Part shown: positions 1 to 11,065 of the stretch, one piece after another
How positions within the stretch are numbered: position 1 is the first letter of the stretch
Layout of the letters: each line of letters starts with the position of its first letter
From: Haematobia irritans
Lineage: Eukaryota; Arthropoda; Insecta; Diptera; Muscidae
Length of the DNA stretch: 64,000 bases
NCBI RefSeq assembly: GCF_050003625.1
Contig: NC_134397.1
Coordinates: 153,780,691 to 153,844,690 of the forward strand
Reading direction: 5' to 3'
The notes under the pieces: model-generated
What the model saw: only the letters and a program-made list of their open reading frames with translations
Told to the model about the DNA's origin: nothing
The model's database searches: none
Program-made: the position numbers and the translations under genes

Positions 1-1005
1 CTTCCTTCCGGAAAGGCAAAATAAAATGCTGTCATCATTATCACTATTTCAAAAAACCATTTGAACATTTATTTGCAAAGCAAGGATATTTATTTTCTGT
101 TTCTGACGGTTGGTTACTGCTGCCACTGATGCTGTCGTTGTTCTTTTACGGTTTTTTGGCAATGCCACCAAAGAGGACCAGAACAACAACAACAAAAAAG
201 GTGAAATCATATCTCTGGCAAAACGATTTACGCAATCAACACAAGAAATACACCCTCAATCAAGGGGTGCTCGCCCTTTTCTCCCTCTGAAGAACCCTCT
301 GCTCTTGCAACGAGCAGGATGAATGTTTATATATTTTTGATTTAGTGCCAAAACGATAAACATTTAAATGTAAGCAAATTAATGAGAAAAAGTGTCAAAG
401 ATCGTCCACATTGGAGGTTTTTTTGTTTTTTTCTTTCTGGTAACGTATTTTGCTTTTACTCTTACCATGAAACCCCTATTGGAACAATAGAATACCCTTT
501 TCGCCGTTTTTTGTCTGTGTTGAAGACGGGGGGTGCGTGAGGAAATTCCTTAGAAGTGGATCAGTTGTTAGATTATTTCGTTTCTAAAAACTGTCTGTTA
601 GCAATGTCTGAGTTCTCCACGGGATATTTGGTTGACATTAAAATCCATTTCATGGGGGTGTTGGATTTCTATAGACAATGGATATTGTTTCTTTTTCTGT
701 CCTCTGCAAGCTGTGACTAGGATTGTGTTTTTCCTTAAACAGGATTCTCTTAATAAATTTATCTTCCAAAGACGACATTAAAGCTTTTGTTTTGAACATG
801 ACAGGTACTAATGCTCTTCATGAACTATTGTACAATTGTATAATGTTTGTTTAAGTCTCGTCTTTGTTACAATTACGTAATTTGCTGTTTACGGAAGGTG
901 GGCCTTGCCAGGGATGTAGCAGTGAATTAGAATTGGGGAAGTCTTTAAATAGAAGCTGGCTCTTTATTTCGTGTAATAATGGCTGTAGTCATAATCCATA
1001 TATTC
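1..1005. other. No gene recognised; AT-rich unique-looking DNA
   Basis: Only short open frames (up to 83 codons) with no domain I can name. Poly-T/poly-A runs are scattered through it. No match to the repeat families elsewhere in the window is visible until about position 1006. It could be intronic or intergenic; the sequence does not decide. Confidence 0.5.
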
Positions 1006-1235
1006 TCTACATTAGGATGGAGCCTATCCTAGTAGCGATGTCCGTCCGTCTGTCTGTTGAAATCGGAACGAAACAATATATCGGATTGAAACCTGGCACA
1101 AGGAGTTTTGATTAATGTAAGGTCAGATAAGCCATACCGGACCATTTGTAGGTATAGCTCCTAAATAAACCGATCCCCACATTAGACTAACAGAGCTTCT
1201 TGGAGGAGCAAATTTCATCCGATTTTTTTAAGTTT
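1006..1235 (-). repeat. Degraded MM-A-like fragment
   Basis: Carries the GTCCGTCCGTCTGTCTGTTG microsatellite and then decayed versions of the MM-A 3' half (AGGAGCAAATTTCATCCG near the right edge), read on the minus strand. No terminus is preserved. It is an old, truncated relative of the better copies at 11.4, 36 and 59 kb. Confidence 0.5.
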
Positions 1236-1271
1236 TTGTTGAATTTTAATGTAAAAAACATATTTATAAAA

Positions 1272-2770
1272 AACAAGTAAGGAAAATCTAAAGTCGGGCG
1301 GGGCCGACTATATTATACCCCGCACCACTTTGTAGATCTAAATTTTCGATACCATATCACATCCGTCAAATGTGTTGGGGGCTATATATAAAGGTTTGTC
1401 CCAAATACATACATTTTAATATAACTCGACAGAATTTGAGAGACTTCTACAAAATCTATAGATTCCAAATTCAAGTCGGCTAATGCACTAGGGTGGAACA
1501 CAATGTTTGTAAAAACATATGGGAAACATTTAAATCTATAGACAATTTTAAGGAAACTTCGCAAAAGTTTATTTATGATATATCGCTCGATATATATGTA
1601 TTAAAAGTTTAGGAAAATTAGAGTCATTTTTACAACTTTTCGACTAAGCAGTGGTGATTTTACAAGGAAAATGTTGGTATTTTGACGATTTTTGCCCAAA
1701 TCAGAAAAACATATATATGGGAGCTATATCTAAATCTGAACCGATTTTAACCAAATTTGGCACGCATAGCTACATTCTAATTCTACTCCCTGTGCCAAAT
1801 TTTAACTAAATCGGAGTTAAAAATTGGCGTCTGTGGTCATATGAGTGTAAATCGGGCGAACGATACATATGGGAGCTATATCTAAATCTGAACCGATTTC
1901 AACCAAATTTGGCACGCTACAATGCTAATTCTACTCCCTGTACGAAATTTCAACTAAATCGGAGCAAACGATTGGCCTCTTGTCATATGAGTGTAAATCG
2001 GGCGAAAGCTATATCTAACTCTGAACCGATTTCAATCAAATTTGGCGCGCATAGTTACAATGCTAAATCTACTCCCTGTGCAAAATTTCAACCAAATTGG
2101 GCCAAAACTCTGGCTATTAGAACCATATTAGTCCATATCGGGCGAAAGATATATATGGGAGCTACATCTAAATCTGAACCGATTTCAATAAAATGTGGCA
2201 CACTTGACTATACTACTAATTGTACGCCTAGTGCAAAATTTCAACCAAATTCGGCCAAAAATCTGGCTTCTGGGGCCATATAAGTCCATATCGGGCGAAA
2301 GATATATATGGGAACGATATCTAAATCTGAACCGATTTCAATCAAATTTTGCACACTTGACTATACGACTAAGTGTTATGTTTGTACAAAATTTCAAGCA
2401 AATTGGTATAAAACTCTGGCTGCTGTGTCCATATTAGTGCATATCGGGCGAAAGATATATATTGGAGCTATATTTAAATCTGAACCGATTTCTTCCAAAA
2501 TCAATAGGGTTCTATTCCCACCCAAATTAGGAACATGTGCCACATTTGAAGGCGATTGGACTTAAATTGCGACCAAGACTTTGATCACAAAAATGTGTTC
2601 ACAGACAGGCGGACGTACGGACAGACGGACATGGTTATTTCGACTCAGGGACCCACCCTGAGCATTATTGCCAAAGACACCATGTGTCTATCTCGTCTCC
2701 TTCTGGGTGTTACAAACATATGCACTAACTTATAATACCCTGTTCCACAGTGTGGCGCAGGGTATAAAAA
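1272..2770 (+). mobile_element. MM-B element, near full length
   Basis: Begins ACAAGTAAGGAAAATCTAAAG and has the block AGTCGGGCGGGGCCGACT followed by TATACCCCGCACCAC. The middle consists of repeated units with ATATGGGAGCTATATCTAAA and GAACCGATTTCAA. Near the right end is a CAGGCGGACG...CAGACGG microsatellite, followed by the terminal hairpin and GTGGCGCAGGGTATAAAAA. This order (palindromic 5' block, tandem core, GTCY microsatellite, 3' hairpin) is that of dipteran mini-me/DINE-1-like non-autonomous elements. No protein is encoded: the open frames inside follow the repeat unit and change frame. Family assignment is from architecture, not from a database match. Confidence 0.7.
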
Positions 2771-2875
2771 TTATGTAAAAGAAAATTGAGTTTTACTTTT
2801 TGACTTTCTTCATTAAAATTAATTTCCAAGGCACAACTTCTAAAGCAACGATCCAAAAATGGAGTAACATACTGA

Positions 2876-3084
2876 GTGTTTCAAAGCTTCTCTAAGTGGT
2901 TTCACTGCAATGTGGAACGCTGTCTGGACTCGGCTATAAAAAGGTGCTCCCTTGTCATTGAGCTTAACACAGAATCTGGCAGCACGCAGTGATAAGAGAG
3001 AAGTTCACCACTGTGGCATCACAATGGACTGAATAGTCTAAATGAGCCTTAAATAACGGGTTTCCACTATACCTAACCTAACCT
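2876..3084 (+). mobile_element. tRNA-derived SINE, 5'-truncated
   Basis: Aligns by eye with the 3' two thirds of the SINE at 63155: TTCAAAGCTTCTCTAAGTGG, then TTTCACTGCAATGTGGAACG, then CACAATGGACTGAATAGTCT, and a CCTAACCTAACCT tail. The tRNA-like head with A and B boxes is missing, as expected for 5' truncation of a retroposed copy. Confidence 0.75.
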
Positions 3085-3212
3085 TGGAAGCTCTTTTTTG
3101 ATGTTTTACAGAAGTTGCTTTTTTATCTGATATGCTTAACACGACATTGTGTTTGAAACCCATATAAATGCGTTTAGTGAATGTGGGCTAAACTGGAATT
3201 TTTGTTTTTTTT

Positions 3213-3322
3213 TTACCCACTCACAATATAATGGTGAAAGGGTTTAATAAGTTTGCTATTCCGTTTGTAACACACTGAAATATCAATTTCCGTCTATATA
3301 AAGTATATACTTGATCAGCTTT
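3213..3322 (-). repeat. MM-C 3'-end fragment
   Basis: Reads, on the minus strand, as the end of MM-C: TTGATCA, TATAAAGTATATACT, a CGATATTTCGATGTG-like stretch, then a decayed TATTATA...GTGGGTAAA terminus. Only the last 110 bp are present, and the neighbouring DNA on the left is unrecognised. Confidence 0.5.
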
Positions 3323-3649
3323 ATTTGGAAATAATTCTGCAACTTTTGAAGGGATACAAATATCAACATATTTTTTTTCTTTGCGTGAAAGCTTAGTTTT
3401 CAAGTTTAGTGGACATTTTTGGCGCTTTTTTGCTAAGCAACCCAGCAAAAAAAAACGTCGCCAAAAAGTAGTGAAAATGGTCTTTTGGTATCCAGAAGTT
3501 GTGCAAAATTGACGCAGAAGTGATGAATTTAACATAGGCTTGTCATTTCGCAATGAATTTAAATCACTGTTGATGTGATCTGTGATCAGTGTTTTCGATG
3601 TGAATTAATGAATTTTGTGATATTTTCCCAAATAAATATTTTTTATATT

Positions 3650-3954
3650 TATACCCTGCGCCACACTGTGGAACAGGGTATTATAAATTAGTGCATATGT
3701 TTGCAACACCCAGAAGGAGACGAGATAGACATATGGTGTCTTTGGCAAAAATGCTAAGGGTGGGCTCCTGAGTCGAATAGCCATGTCCGTCTGTCCGTGA
3801 ACACATTTTTGTAATCAAAGTCTAGGTCGCAGTTTTAGTCCAATCGACTTCAAATTTGGCACAAGTATGTGTTTTGGCTCAGAATAGAACCCTATTGATT
3901 TTGGAAGAAATCGGTTCAGAGGATTTTTTCTATTAAGACTATATCTGACTCTTT
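3650..3954 (-). mobile_element. MM-B 3'-end fragment
   Basis: Starts with the MM-B 3' hairpin in reverse (TATACCCTGCGCCACACTGTG), then the AGGAGACGAGATAGACA stretch, a TCCGTCTGTCCGTG microsatellite and one partial core unit, and stops after TCGGTTCAGAGG. It lies directly beside the longer MM-B copy in the same orientation, so it is either a partial tandem duplicate or the remnant of an earlier insertion. Confidence 0.6.
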
Positions 3955-5162
3955 TTATACCCTGCACCACACTGTGGAACAGGGTATTATAAGTTAGTGC
4001 ATATGTTTGCAACACACAGAAGGAGACGAGATAGACACATGGTGTCTTTGGCAAAAATGCTCAGGGTGGGCTCTTGAGTCGATATAGCGATGTCCGTCTG
4101 TCCGTCTGTCCGTGAACACATTTTTGTAATCAAAGTCTAGGTCGTAGTTTTAGTCCAATCGACTTCAAATTTGGCACAAGTATGTGTTTTGTCTCAGAAT
4201 AGATCCCTATTGATTTTGGAAGAAATCGGTTCAGATTTAGATATAGCTCCCATATATATATTTCGCCCGATATGGACTTATATAGCCCCAGAAGCCAGAG
4301 TTTTACCCTAATTTACTTAAAACTTTGCACAAGTAGAATAATTAGTACTACAGTCAAGTGTGCCAAATTTTATTGAAATCGGTTCAGATTTAGATATAGA
4401 GATTTAGATATATATCTTTCGCCCGATATGGACTAATACGGTCCCAGAAGCCAGAGTTTTACCCCAATTTCGTAAAAATTTTGCACAGGGAGTGGAATTA
4501 GCATTGTAGCTATGCGTGCCAAATTTGGTGGAAATCAGTTCAGATTTAGATATAGCTCCCATATATATCGTTTGCCCGATCTACACTCATATGACCACAG
4601 TGGCCAACCTTTTACTCCGATTTAGTTGAAATTTTGCACAGGGAGTAGAATTACCATTGTAGATATGCTTGCTAAATTTGGTTGAAATCGGTTCATATTT
4701 AGATATAGCTCCCATATACATGTTTTTCTGATTTCGACAAAAATGGTCAAAATACCAACATTTTCATTGTTAAATCGCCACTGCTTAGTCGAAAAGTTGT
4801 AAAAATGACTCTAATTTTCCTAAACTTTTAATACATATATATCGAGCGATAAATCATAAATAAACTTTTGCGAAGTTTCCTTAAAATTGCTTCAGATTTA
4901 AATGTTTCCCATATTTATTTTTTACTAAAATTGTGTTCCACTCTAGTGCATTAGCCACCTTAAATTTTGAGTCTATAGATTTTGTAGAAGTCTATCAAAT
5001 TCTGTCCAGATCGAGTTATATTAAAATGTATGTATTTGGGACATACCTTTATATATAGCCCCCAACACTTTTGACGGATGTGATATGGTATCGAAAATTT
5101 AGATCTACAAAGTGATGCAGGGTATAATATAGTCGGCCCCGCCCGACTTCCCTTACTTGTTT
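3955..5162 (-). mobile_element. MM-B element, nearly complete, inserted in MITE-2
   Basis: The reverse copy runs from the 3' hairpin (TATACCCTGCACCACACTGTG) through several core units to the 5' block AGTCGGCCCCGCCCGACT and CCTTACTTGT. It ends at the junction with MITE-2 sequence. No coding capacity. Confidence 0.65.
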
Positions 5163-5384
5163 TTTTATGATTTTGAATGCATTCTAACGCTTGTCTGAAA
5201 CGTCTGATCTCAAATATCTTTAAAAATTCGCAATTTTTCAAGAATGGATTTAGCATTTTTATCGACAAAAATTTAAATTTATTATTTCATTTTATTAATT
5301 CGTACCCTGTTTTCAAGCTGTTTGAAACAAAAAACGTTAAAATTGCCGATTAAAAATATGAAATATGCGAGTCATAAACAATTA

Positions 5385-6740
5385 TAAACGGTCCTAAGTT
5401 CGGTCAGGCCGAATCTTATGTACCCTTCACCATGGATTGCATAGAAACTTCTACTAAAGACTGTCATCCTCAATCGAATTTTCTGGGTTGCGGTAACACT
5501 TGCCGATGGCAAGGTATGTTATCTTACAACTAAAATTGTCTAAATTGTACGTTAGTCCATATAGAAATAAAATTTTGACAAAATTTTCTATAGAAATAAA
5601 ATTTTGGTAGAGTATTTTTGGCGATATGGACCAATTTTTGTGTGATTGTGGATCGGCTATATATAACTATGGTCCAATATGGACCAATGTTGACATGGTT
5701 GTTAGAGACCATATACTAACACCACGTACCAAATTTTAACCAGATCAGATGAATTTTGCGCCTCCAAGAGGTTCCGGAGGGCAAATCTGGGGATCGGTTT
5801 ATAAGGGGGCTATATATAATTATGGACCGATATGCACCAATTTTTGCATGGTTTTTAGAGATCACATACATACACGACGTACCAAATATCAACCGGATCA
5901 GATGAATTTTGCGCCTCCAAGAGGTTCCGGAGGGCAAATTTGGGGATCGGTTTATATGGGGGCGATATCTAATTATGGACCGATATGGACCAAGTTTTGC
6001 ATGGTTGTTGGAGACCATTGGCTCCGCAAGCCAAATTTGGCCGTCCGTTTATATGGGGGCTCTACGTAAAAGTGGACCGATATGGCCCATTTGCAATAAC
6101 GTCCGACCTACATCAATAACAACTACTTGTGCCAAGTTTCAAGTCGATAGCTTGTTTCGTTCGGAAGTTAGCGTGATTTCAACAGACGGACGGACGGACA
6201 TGCTTAGATCGACTCAGAATTTCACCACGGCTCTTAGAGCAATATTTCGATATGTTACAAACGGAATGACAAAGTTAATATACCCCCATCCTACACTGAA
6301 AAAAATATTGACCTAATATGGAAGATTATGTAAGTTAAATTTTAGGACTCGAAATTTACGCAATGCTAAGGACAAAATTCTTTAAAATGACATTTTAATT
6401 AAAAGAAGGTTTATAATCCTTGCTTCAAACATTTTTTTTCATTAAATTTAGGACACAAATCTTGAAATTTTGCGTCCCTCTGTTGAAGTTGTAGGAATTT
6501 GTTTGTACATGAATACCTTTATTAAAATATCGCAAAAAGAAAATAGAAATTCGATGAATGATATCTGTTTCCAATTTTAATTTTATTGATCCTAGATTTA
6601 ATGACAGTAAAAAATATCTTTATTTTAAAGAAGCCGCATCTTTGGCTCGAAATCAATACCAAAATCCTTATAGGAAGGTCAAAATCTTTGGATCCAAGTA
6701 AACTTTTTTTTGAGTGTATGTTGGAGGGAATAAAAAAAAA
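5385..6740 (+). mobile_element. MM-A element interrupted by MITE-1s
   Basis: Opens at CGGTCCTAAGTTCGG and TGTACCCTTCACCATGG, has a very short 29-bp-array segment (5540-5620), then core units (GGATCGGTTTATA..., GACCGATATGGACCA), the CAGACGGACGGACGGACA microsatellite, the TCAGAATTTCACCACG core and TATACCCCCATCCTA. There it is broken by the element at 6294-6716 and continues with TATGTTGGAGGGAATAAAAA, the other half of its own 3' hairpin. The MM-A is therefore older than the insertion. Confidence 0.7.
6294..6716. mobile_element. MITE-1s (short form), with TA target duplication
   Basis: 423 bp between CACTGAAAAAAA at the left and TTTTTTTGAGTG at the right, flanked on both sides by TA. The empty site is known from other MM-A copies, which read CATCCTATGGTGGAGGG without interruption; here the TA of CCTATGG is doubled around the insert. 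The interior keeps GAAGCCGCATCTTTGGCTCG and AAAATCTTTGGATCC, related to the longer MITE-1. The TA duplication points to mobilisation by a Tc1/mariner-type transposase. No ORF. Confidence 0.75.
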
Positions 6741-8620
6741 ATTACGAAAATTGAAGGTTTTTGGGGCGAGAAACAATTTTTGTAAAAAATAAAATTTGTT
6801 GGGAATTCAAAATATGAGTTGAAACCTTTATAACTTTTGACCTAATTATGTTAACATTTTTGTTGAGTCGTGCAGAGAAAATTATTTAAAGCTGTTGAAA
6901 CTTGTTACAGTTAGTTAATAGACACATGAAGCTTTTCAAAAAAGAGATCGGCTTAGAAATCTTTGGGGGGTTTTGTAATAATAACATATATGTGGATATA
7001 TATGCCTGGAGCAGAATACGAGTTTATATTACAGAGGCGATTTTTTTTTTTGATTACGAATTACGGCAAGTGTATACTTGCTTAAATTATTGTAGGTATC
7101 TTATATTTGGTTCGTTGGACGTAGTATATAGTGTGTGTGTGCCATTATCCATATGATCCAGTTGACATTTATTGAAATATTCAATCGTAGAGAAATTATT
7201 AACCCCATTTCACCTAGTCAATGGTTATATGTTTACATTGTAACTAACGAAGTATATTTGTATCAATAAATCCTCTGAGGATGTTTGATAACATGCAGCT
7301 AGTCACAAATACAATTCCATGGCGGATATTCATTTTCACAGTTACAATTAAATATGTCGTCATCTTGGGTATTACCTTAGACGATTCTTTTCATCCGCCT
7401 CTGTGCTGTGAGGTGACTCGTAGCTACCCAAAGTGTTGGCATTTCTATGTTCAACTTTTTGCATTGCATCGTTTCGTTTCGTTTCGTTTAGAATGGGTCC
7501 ACAGTATCAAGAGAAATTGTGCAATTTCATTCATTAAAAATTTATACAATTCCGTTGAAGGTATTTGCGGATATGCAAAACCTGTGGGAGAATGATCCAC
7601 TACTGTTTCATCTTGTGAGATGTTTAAGAGGGTAAAATTGCTGTATACATGGACCAAAGTCAGAATACACCCACACAATCTTTCTCATGCCCACCCAATC
7701 CCTTTCCATTCATATCTTTCAATTGTCAAGTCACGATTTTTTGTTTCATTCCCTGCATATGCTTTTGCCTGCAATCATACAAACTCCCATTATGGAGACA
7801 ACGACCCCAGGAAAGCACTTTAGACCATTACAACATTGAAGTGTTGTGTTCTGTGCAGAGGCCAAGTGTGGAAGAACGAGAACCATGAGTATGAGAAAAA
7901 AAGATGTATTTCAAAATTAAAATGTTACTGTTTTAAGCGTTTTATTTAGTACAACAATGTCACGTGATTAATGAGTTAACAATGACATTGTCACAGTTTT
8001 TTGTCTTCTTTTTGTTGTTGTCGCATGTAATAAAACATTTGCTCTCGGTTGTCCCCTTTTCTTCTGTTACGATGACAGAGATGCAATTGGTGTACGGTTA
8101 AGGGTTATGAAAAAAGGATTGAAGGAGTCAAAACGATAATAGAAAATATTGTATTGGTCATGTCAGAGAAGTGAACCAAGGTTCATCTTGGTAGTGTGTA
8201 TAAAATAAGGCTAAATCTAAGGTATGGCAAAGAGAGGGCTATCTTGATTTTTTTATCTCTGTCTAGACGATCTGCCCGTATTCTTTCCATTTCAATATTG
8301 GTAATGTTCTTTGTCAGTCCCGATGGGACGTTCATGAAATTAGGAAAAAATCTGGTATCTGGTCCTGTTCCAATTTAGAACCGGTGTCAACATCATCGTC
8401 TAGATTTCGTCGTGCAAATTCACATAAACTTTTCAATTTTCCATGTTGAATCAAGGTACTCATCTTCATTAATGTATGTCGCATTCTGAGTTGATTTAGT
8501 TGTTGAAGACTCTGTATGTTAATTCTGCAATGTTGAAAAGTGAGTTACGTCTATGAATACGTCCGCAGTGAAATTAGTGTCAGGTCTGTTGGGCTAGCTG
8601 GACACGCACAAAGTTGCCTT
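6741..8620. other. No gene recognised; possible decayed exons on the minus strand
   Basis: Mostly unique-looking, mixed-composition DNA. On the minus strand two neighbouring open stretches of about 60 codons have protein-like composition: 8524-8332 (contains CEFARRNLDDDVDTGSKLEQ) and about 8372-8183 (contains NIEMERIRADRLDRDKKIK). The first follows a plausible splice acceptor (TTTTCAACATTGCAG) ending at 8525. They are in different frames, I recognise no family, and no donor or start is evident. TTTCG repeats sit near 7470. Treat as unannotated DNA with a weak exon hint. Confidence 0.25.
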
Positions 8621-9206
8621 CACCCTAAAAAATCGCTTCTGTAAATCATTTAAATTTTGTCGAAAAAAATGCTAAATCCAATCTGAAAAAATTGTGAATT
8701 TTTGAAAATATTTGACGTCAAACGTTTCCGACAAGCGTTAGAATCCATTAAAAATTATAAAAAATTATTTATTTCACAAAATATCACAGAATTTTTTAAT
8801 ATACATCCAAAACATTGAATTTAGATCACACCTAAAGAAGTGATGCAAATTCAGTGCAACGGTTGTTGAAATGGAGGACTTCTGTCCTATGACAAGCCCA
8901 AGTTAAATTCATCGCTTCTGCGTCAATTTTGCACCACTTCCGGATCCAAAAAGAACATTTTCATTACCTTTTTGGCGACGTTTTTTTGCTGGGTTAATAT
9001 ATGTTTGCATCTAGGCATATCATATTTATAAACAGTTTATGTCCCAAACATAATATGTTCTAACACATTAACATATATGTCCCAAACATGATATGCTAGT
9101 TTATGAACATTATATGCTTGCACTTAAAATATTGTGTTAAAAATTGGAGTTCCAAACATATAATTTTTACACCCAAACATATGAAAAACTGTATTTTTCG
9201 TCCGTG
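8621..9206 (+). mobile_element. Composite of MITE-3 ends around a MITE-2 fragment
   Basis: The left edge CACCCTAAAAAATCGCTTCTG matches the MITE-3 start, and 8994-9206 (TAATATATGTTTGCATC ... TTTTTCGTCCGTG) matches the MITE-3 right end. Between them, 8650-8993 is the right part of MITE-2, ending TTTTTTTGCTGGG. It is either MITE-2 inserted into MITE-3 with loss of sequence on one side, or a recombinant. Confidence 0.5.
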
Positions 9207-9212
9207 TTGTGA

Positions 9213-10500
9213 TCTCAGTTGCCACTCGAGCCAAAAATAATCCACCAAAATTTGAAGAGAATTTTATCAAAAATTTATTTCGCATTTTTTCATACAATTT
9301 TTGTGGTTCTATGAAAAAAAATGTTTCTTGGAAGGACATATCTTATTATTTTATTTATTATATTATTATATTAATATGTACAATTTATTTGGATTGAATT
9401 ATAAATGTGTCGAAGTTTTATTTTTTGTTTTAGCTCGCACCACAATTGCTACTTCTACAAAATGGGAGAACTTGCTCGGAACGGACTTTGGTAATATGAC
9501 CTAAAATGAGAATTCAATTTTTTAAAGATATTGGCTTAGTATTGACTTTATAGAGTATTTAATTAAAACTTTATTTTTATAGATTTTTTTTTTTCAAAAT
9601 TTCATTCTTATAGAGAATTTTCTTTTCAATGGGATATTTTATCAAAATTTTACTTTTATGGAAATTTTTTCAAAATTTTATTCCTATAGAAAATTATGTC
9701 ACAATTTTATTTCTATTGAAAATTATGTCACAATTTTATTACTATAGAAAATATTGTCAAAATTTTTTTCCTATAGAAAAGTATGTCACAATTTTATTCC
9801 TATAGAAAATGTTGCCAAAATTTTATTACTATAGAAAAGTTTGTCAAAATTTTATATCTATACAAAATTTTGTCAAAATTTTATTCCTATAGAAAAATTT
9901 GTCAAAATTTTATTTCTATAGAAAATTTTGTCAAAATTTTATTCCTTTAGAGAATTATGTCATATATTTATTCTTATAGAAAAATATGTCAAAATTGTGT
10001 TCCTATAAAAATTTTGTCAAAATTTTATTCCTACAGAAAAATTTGTTAAAATTTTATTTCTACATAAAATGTTGTCAAAAATGTATTCCTATAGAAAATG
10101 ATGTCACATATTTATTCTTATAGAAAATTATGTCAAAATTGTGTTTCTATAGAAAATTTTGTCAAAATTTTATTCCTATAGAAAATTTTGTCAACATTTT
10201 ATACCTATATAAAATTATGTCAACATTTTATTCCTATAGAAAATATTGTCACAATTTTATTTCTATTGAAAATGATGTCACAATTTTATTCTTATCGAAA
10301 ATTATATCAAAATTGTGTTCCTATAGAAAATTTTTTCAAAATTAAATTCCTAGACAAAATTGTATCTTTATAGATAATTTGTGAAGAACCTCTGAGGTGG
10401 TGAGAAATATTTTGCAAAATCTACGAAAACATCAAGAATTCTACCAAACAGTAAAAAATCTACCATTTTCGGTGGAATTGTACCAACTGTGGAAACCGTG
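9213..10500 (-). mobile_element. T12 element with 29-bp array
   Basis: Left edge GTTGCCACTCGAGCCAAAAA and right edge CCAACTGTGGAAACCGTG are decayed forms of the 12-bp inverted ends (CACGGTTGCCAC) of T12 at 15013. Next to the right end is the typical CTACCAAACAGTAAAAAATC segment. 9595-10385 is a run of the 29-bp unit in reverse (TCAAAATTTTATTCCTATAG). About 300 bp of unrecognised AT-rich DNA lies at 9290-9590. Confidence 0.55.
9595..10385 (-). repeat. 29-bp tandem array (reverse)
   Basis: About 27 units of the 29-bp repeat, each with CTATAG and AAAATTTT words. The units vary mostly by point changes and single-base indels. The reverse strand of this unit lacks stop codons, so meaningless open frames rich in Phe, Ile and Tyr appear. 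Confidence 0.8.
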
Positions 10501-11065
10501 CTCGTGATGTGAGGCAAGCGGCACACTTTGGTCATTCACTTTCAATTTAGAACTGATGCCAAATCATGGCCTCTCTTCTTCGCTAATTGGCGGTGATCTT
10601 GCTGATATTTTTTTCAGGAAGAGATGTTCTTCGAAATTGCCCCTTTGTCTACCACTTTTTAAAATCAATCATGATGGATTTAGTTCCATTAGACGGAATG
10701 ATTTGGGTGTTCCTCTCTATTGTTCTCAAGCAGTTGCTGGTGGGTAGGGAGTGTGCAGTTGGGCTCATCCTGACGAGCACAAAAACACTTCCAAATCGTA
10801 TCACCATATGCGCCGTGAACTCAGTAATTGTTGGCTTAACCAATTAGACGAAGATCAGTTTTTTTCGCAAAATTCTCTTCCGTGATAAGGCGCATTTTTG
10901 ATTGAATGGATATATCAACAAGCAAAAATGCCCTATTTGTGCTAAAATAATCCACACAAGAATTATCAATGCACCCCGATAAATGTACAATTTTGTGCGG
11001 TCTATGGGCTGGTGGAATTATTGGTCCTTATTTCTTTAAAAATTAGAAAGGACGACGATTTACCA
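10501..11065. other. No gene recognised
   Basis: Less AT-rich than its surroundings. Open frames of up to 86 codons exist on both strands between 10556 and 10847 but resemble no family I know, and they overlap one another in different frames. Nothing repetitive seen. Confidence 0.4.

Larger units (their letters stand above)
3441..5376 (-). mobile_element. MITE-2 copy split by MM-B insertions
   Basis: The left edge is the CCCAGCAAAAAA terminus. The next 190 bp match the right half of the complete MITE-2 at 20920-21456 in reverse (ACGTCGCCAAAAAGTAGTG, GATGTGAATTAATG). The match stops near 3648, where MM-B begins, and resumes at about 5163 with GCATTCTAACGCTTGTCTG and CAATTTTTCAAGAATGG, running to about 5376. 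The two flanks are consecutive parts of one MITE-2, so the MM-B DNA at 3650-5162 was inserted into it later. The far terminus is lost where MM-A begins. Confidence 0.6.

Noticed and set aside
10556..10847. Overlapping frames of 60-86 codons as a small gene
   Set aside because: Frames on both strands overlap, none has a recognisable domain or good start context, and no splice pattern is evident.
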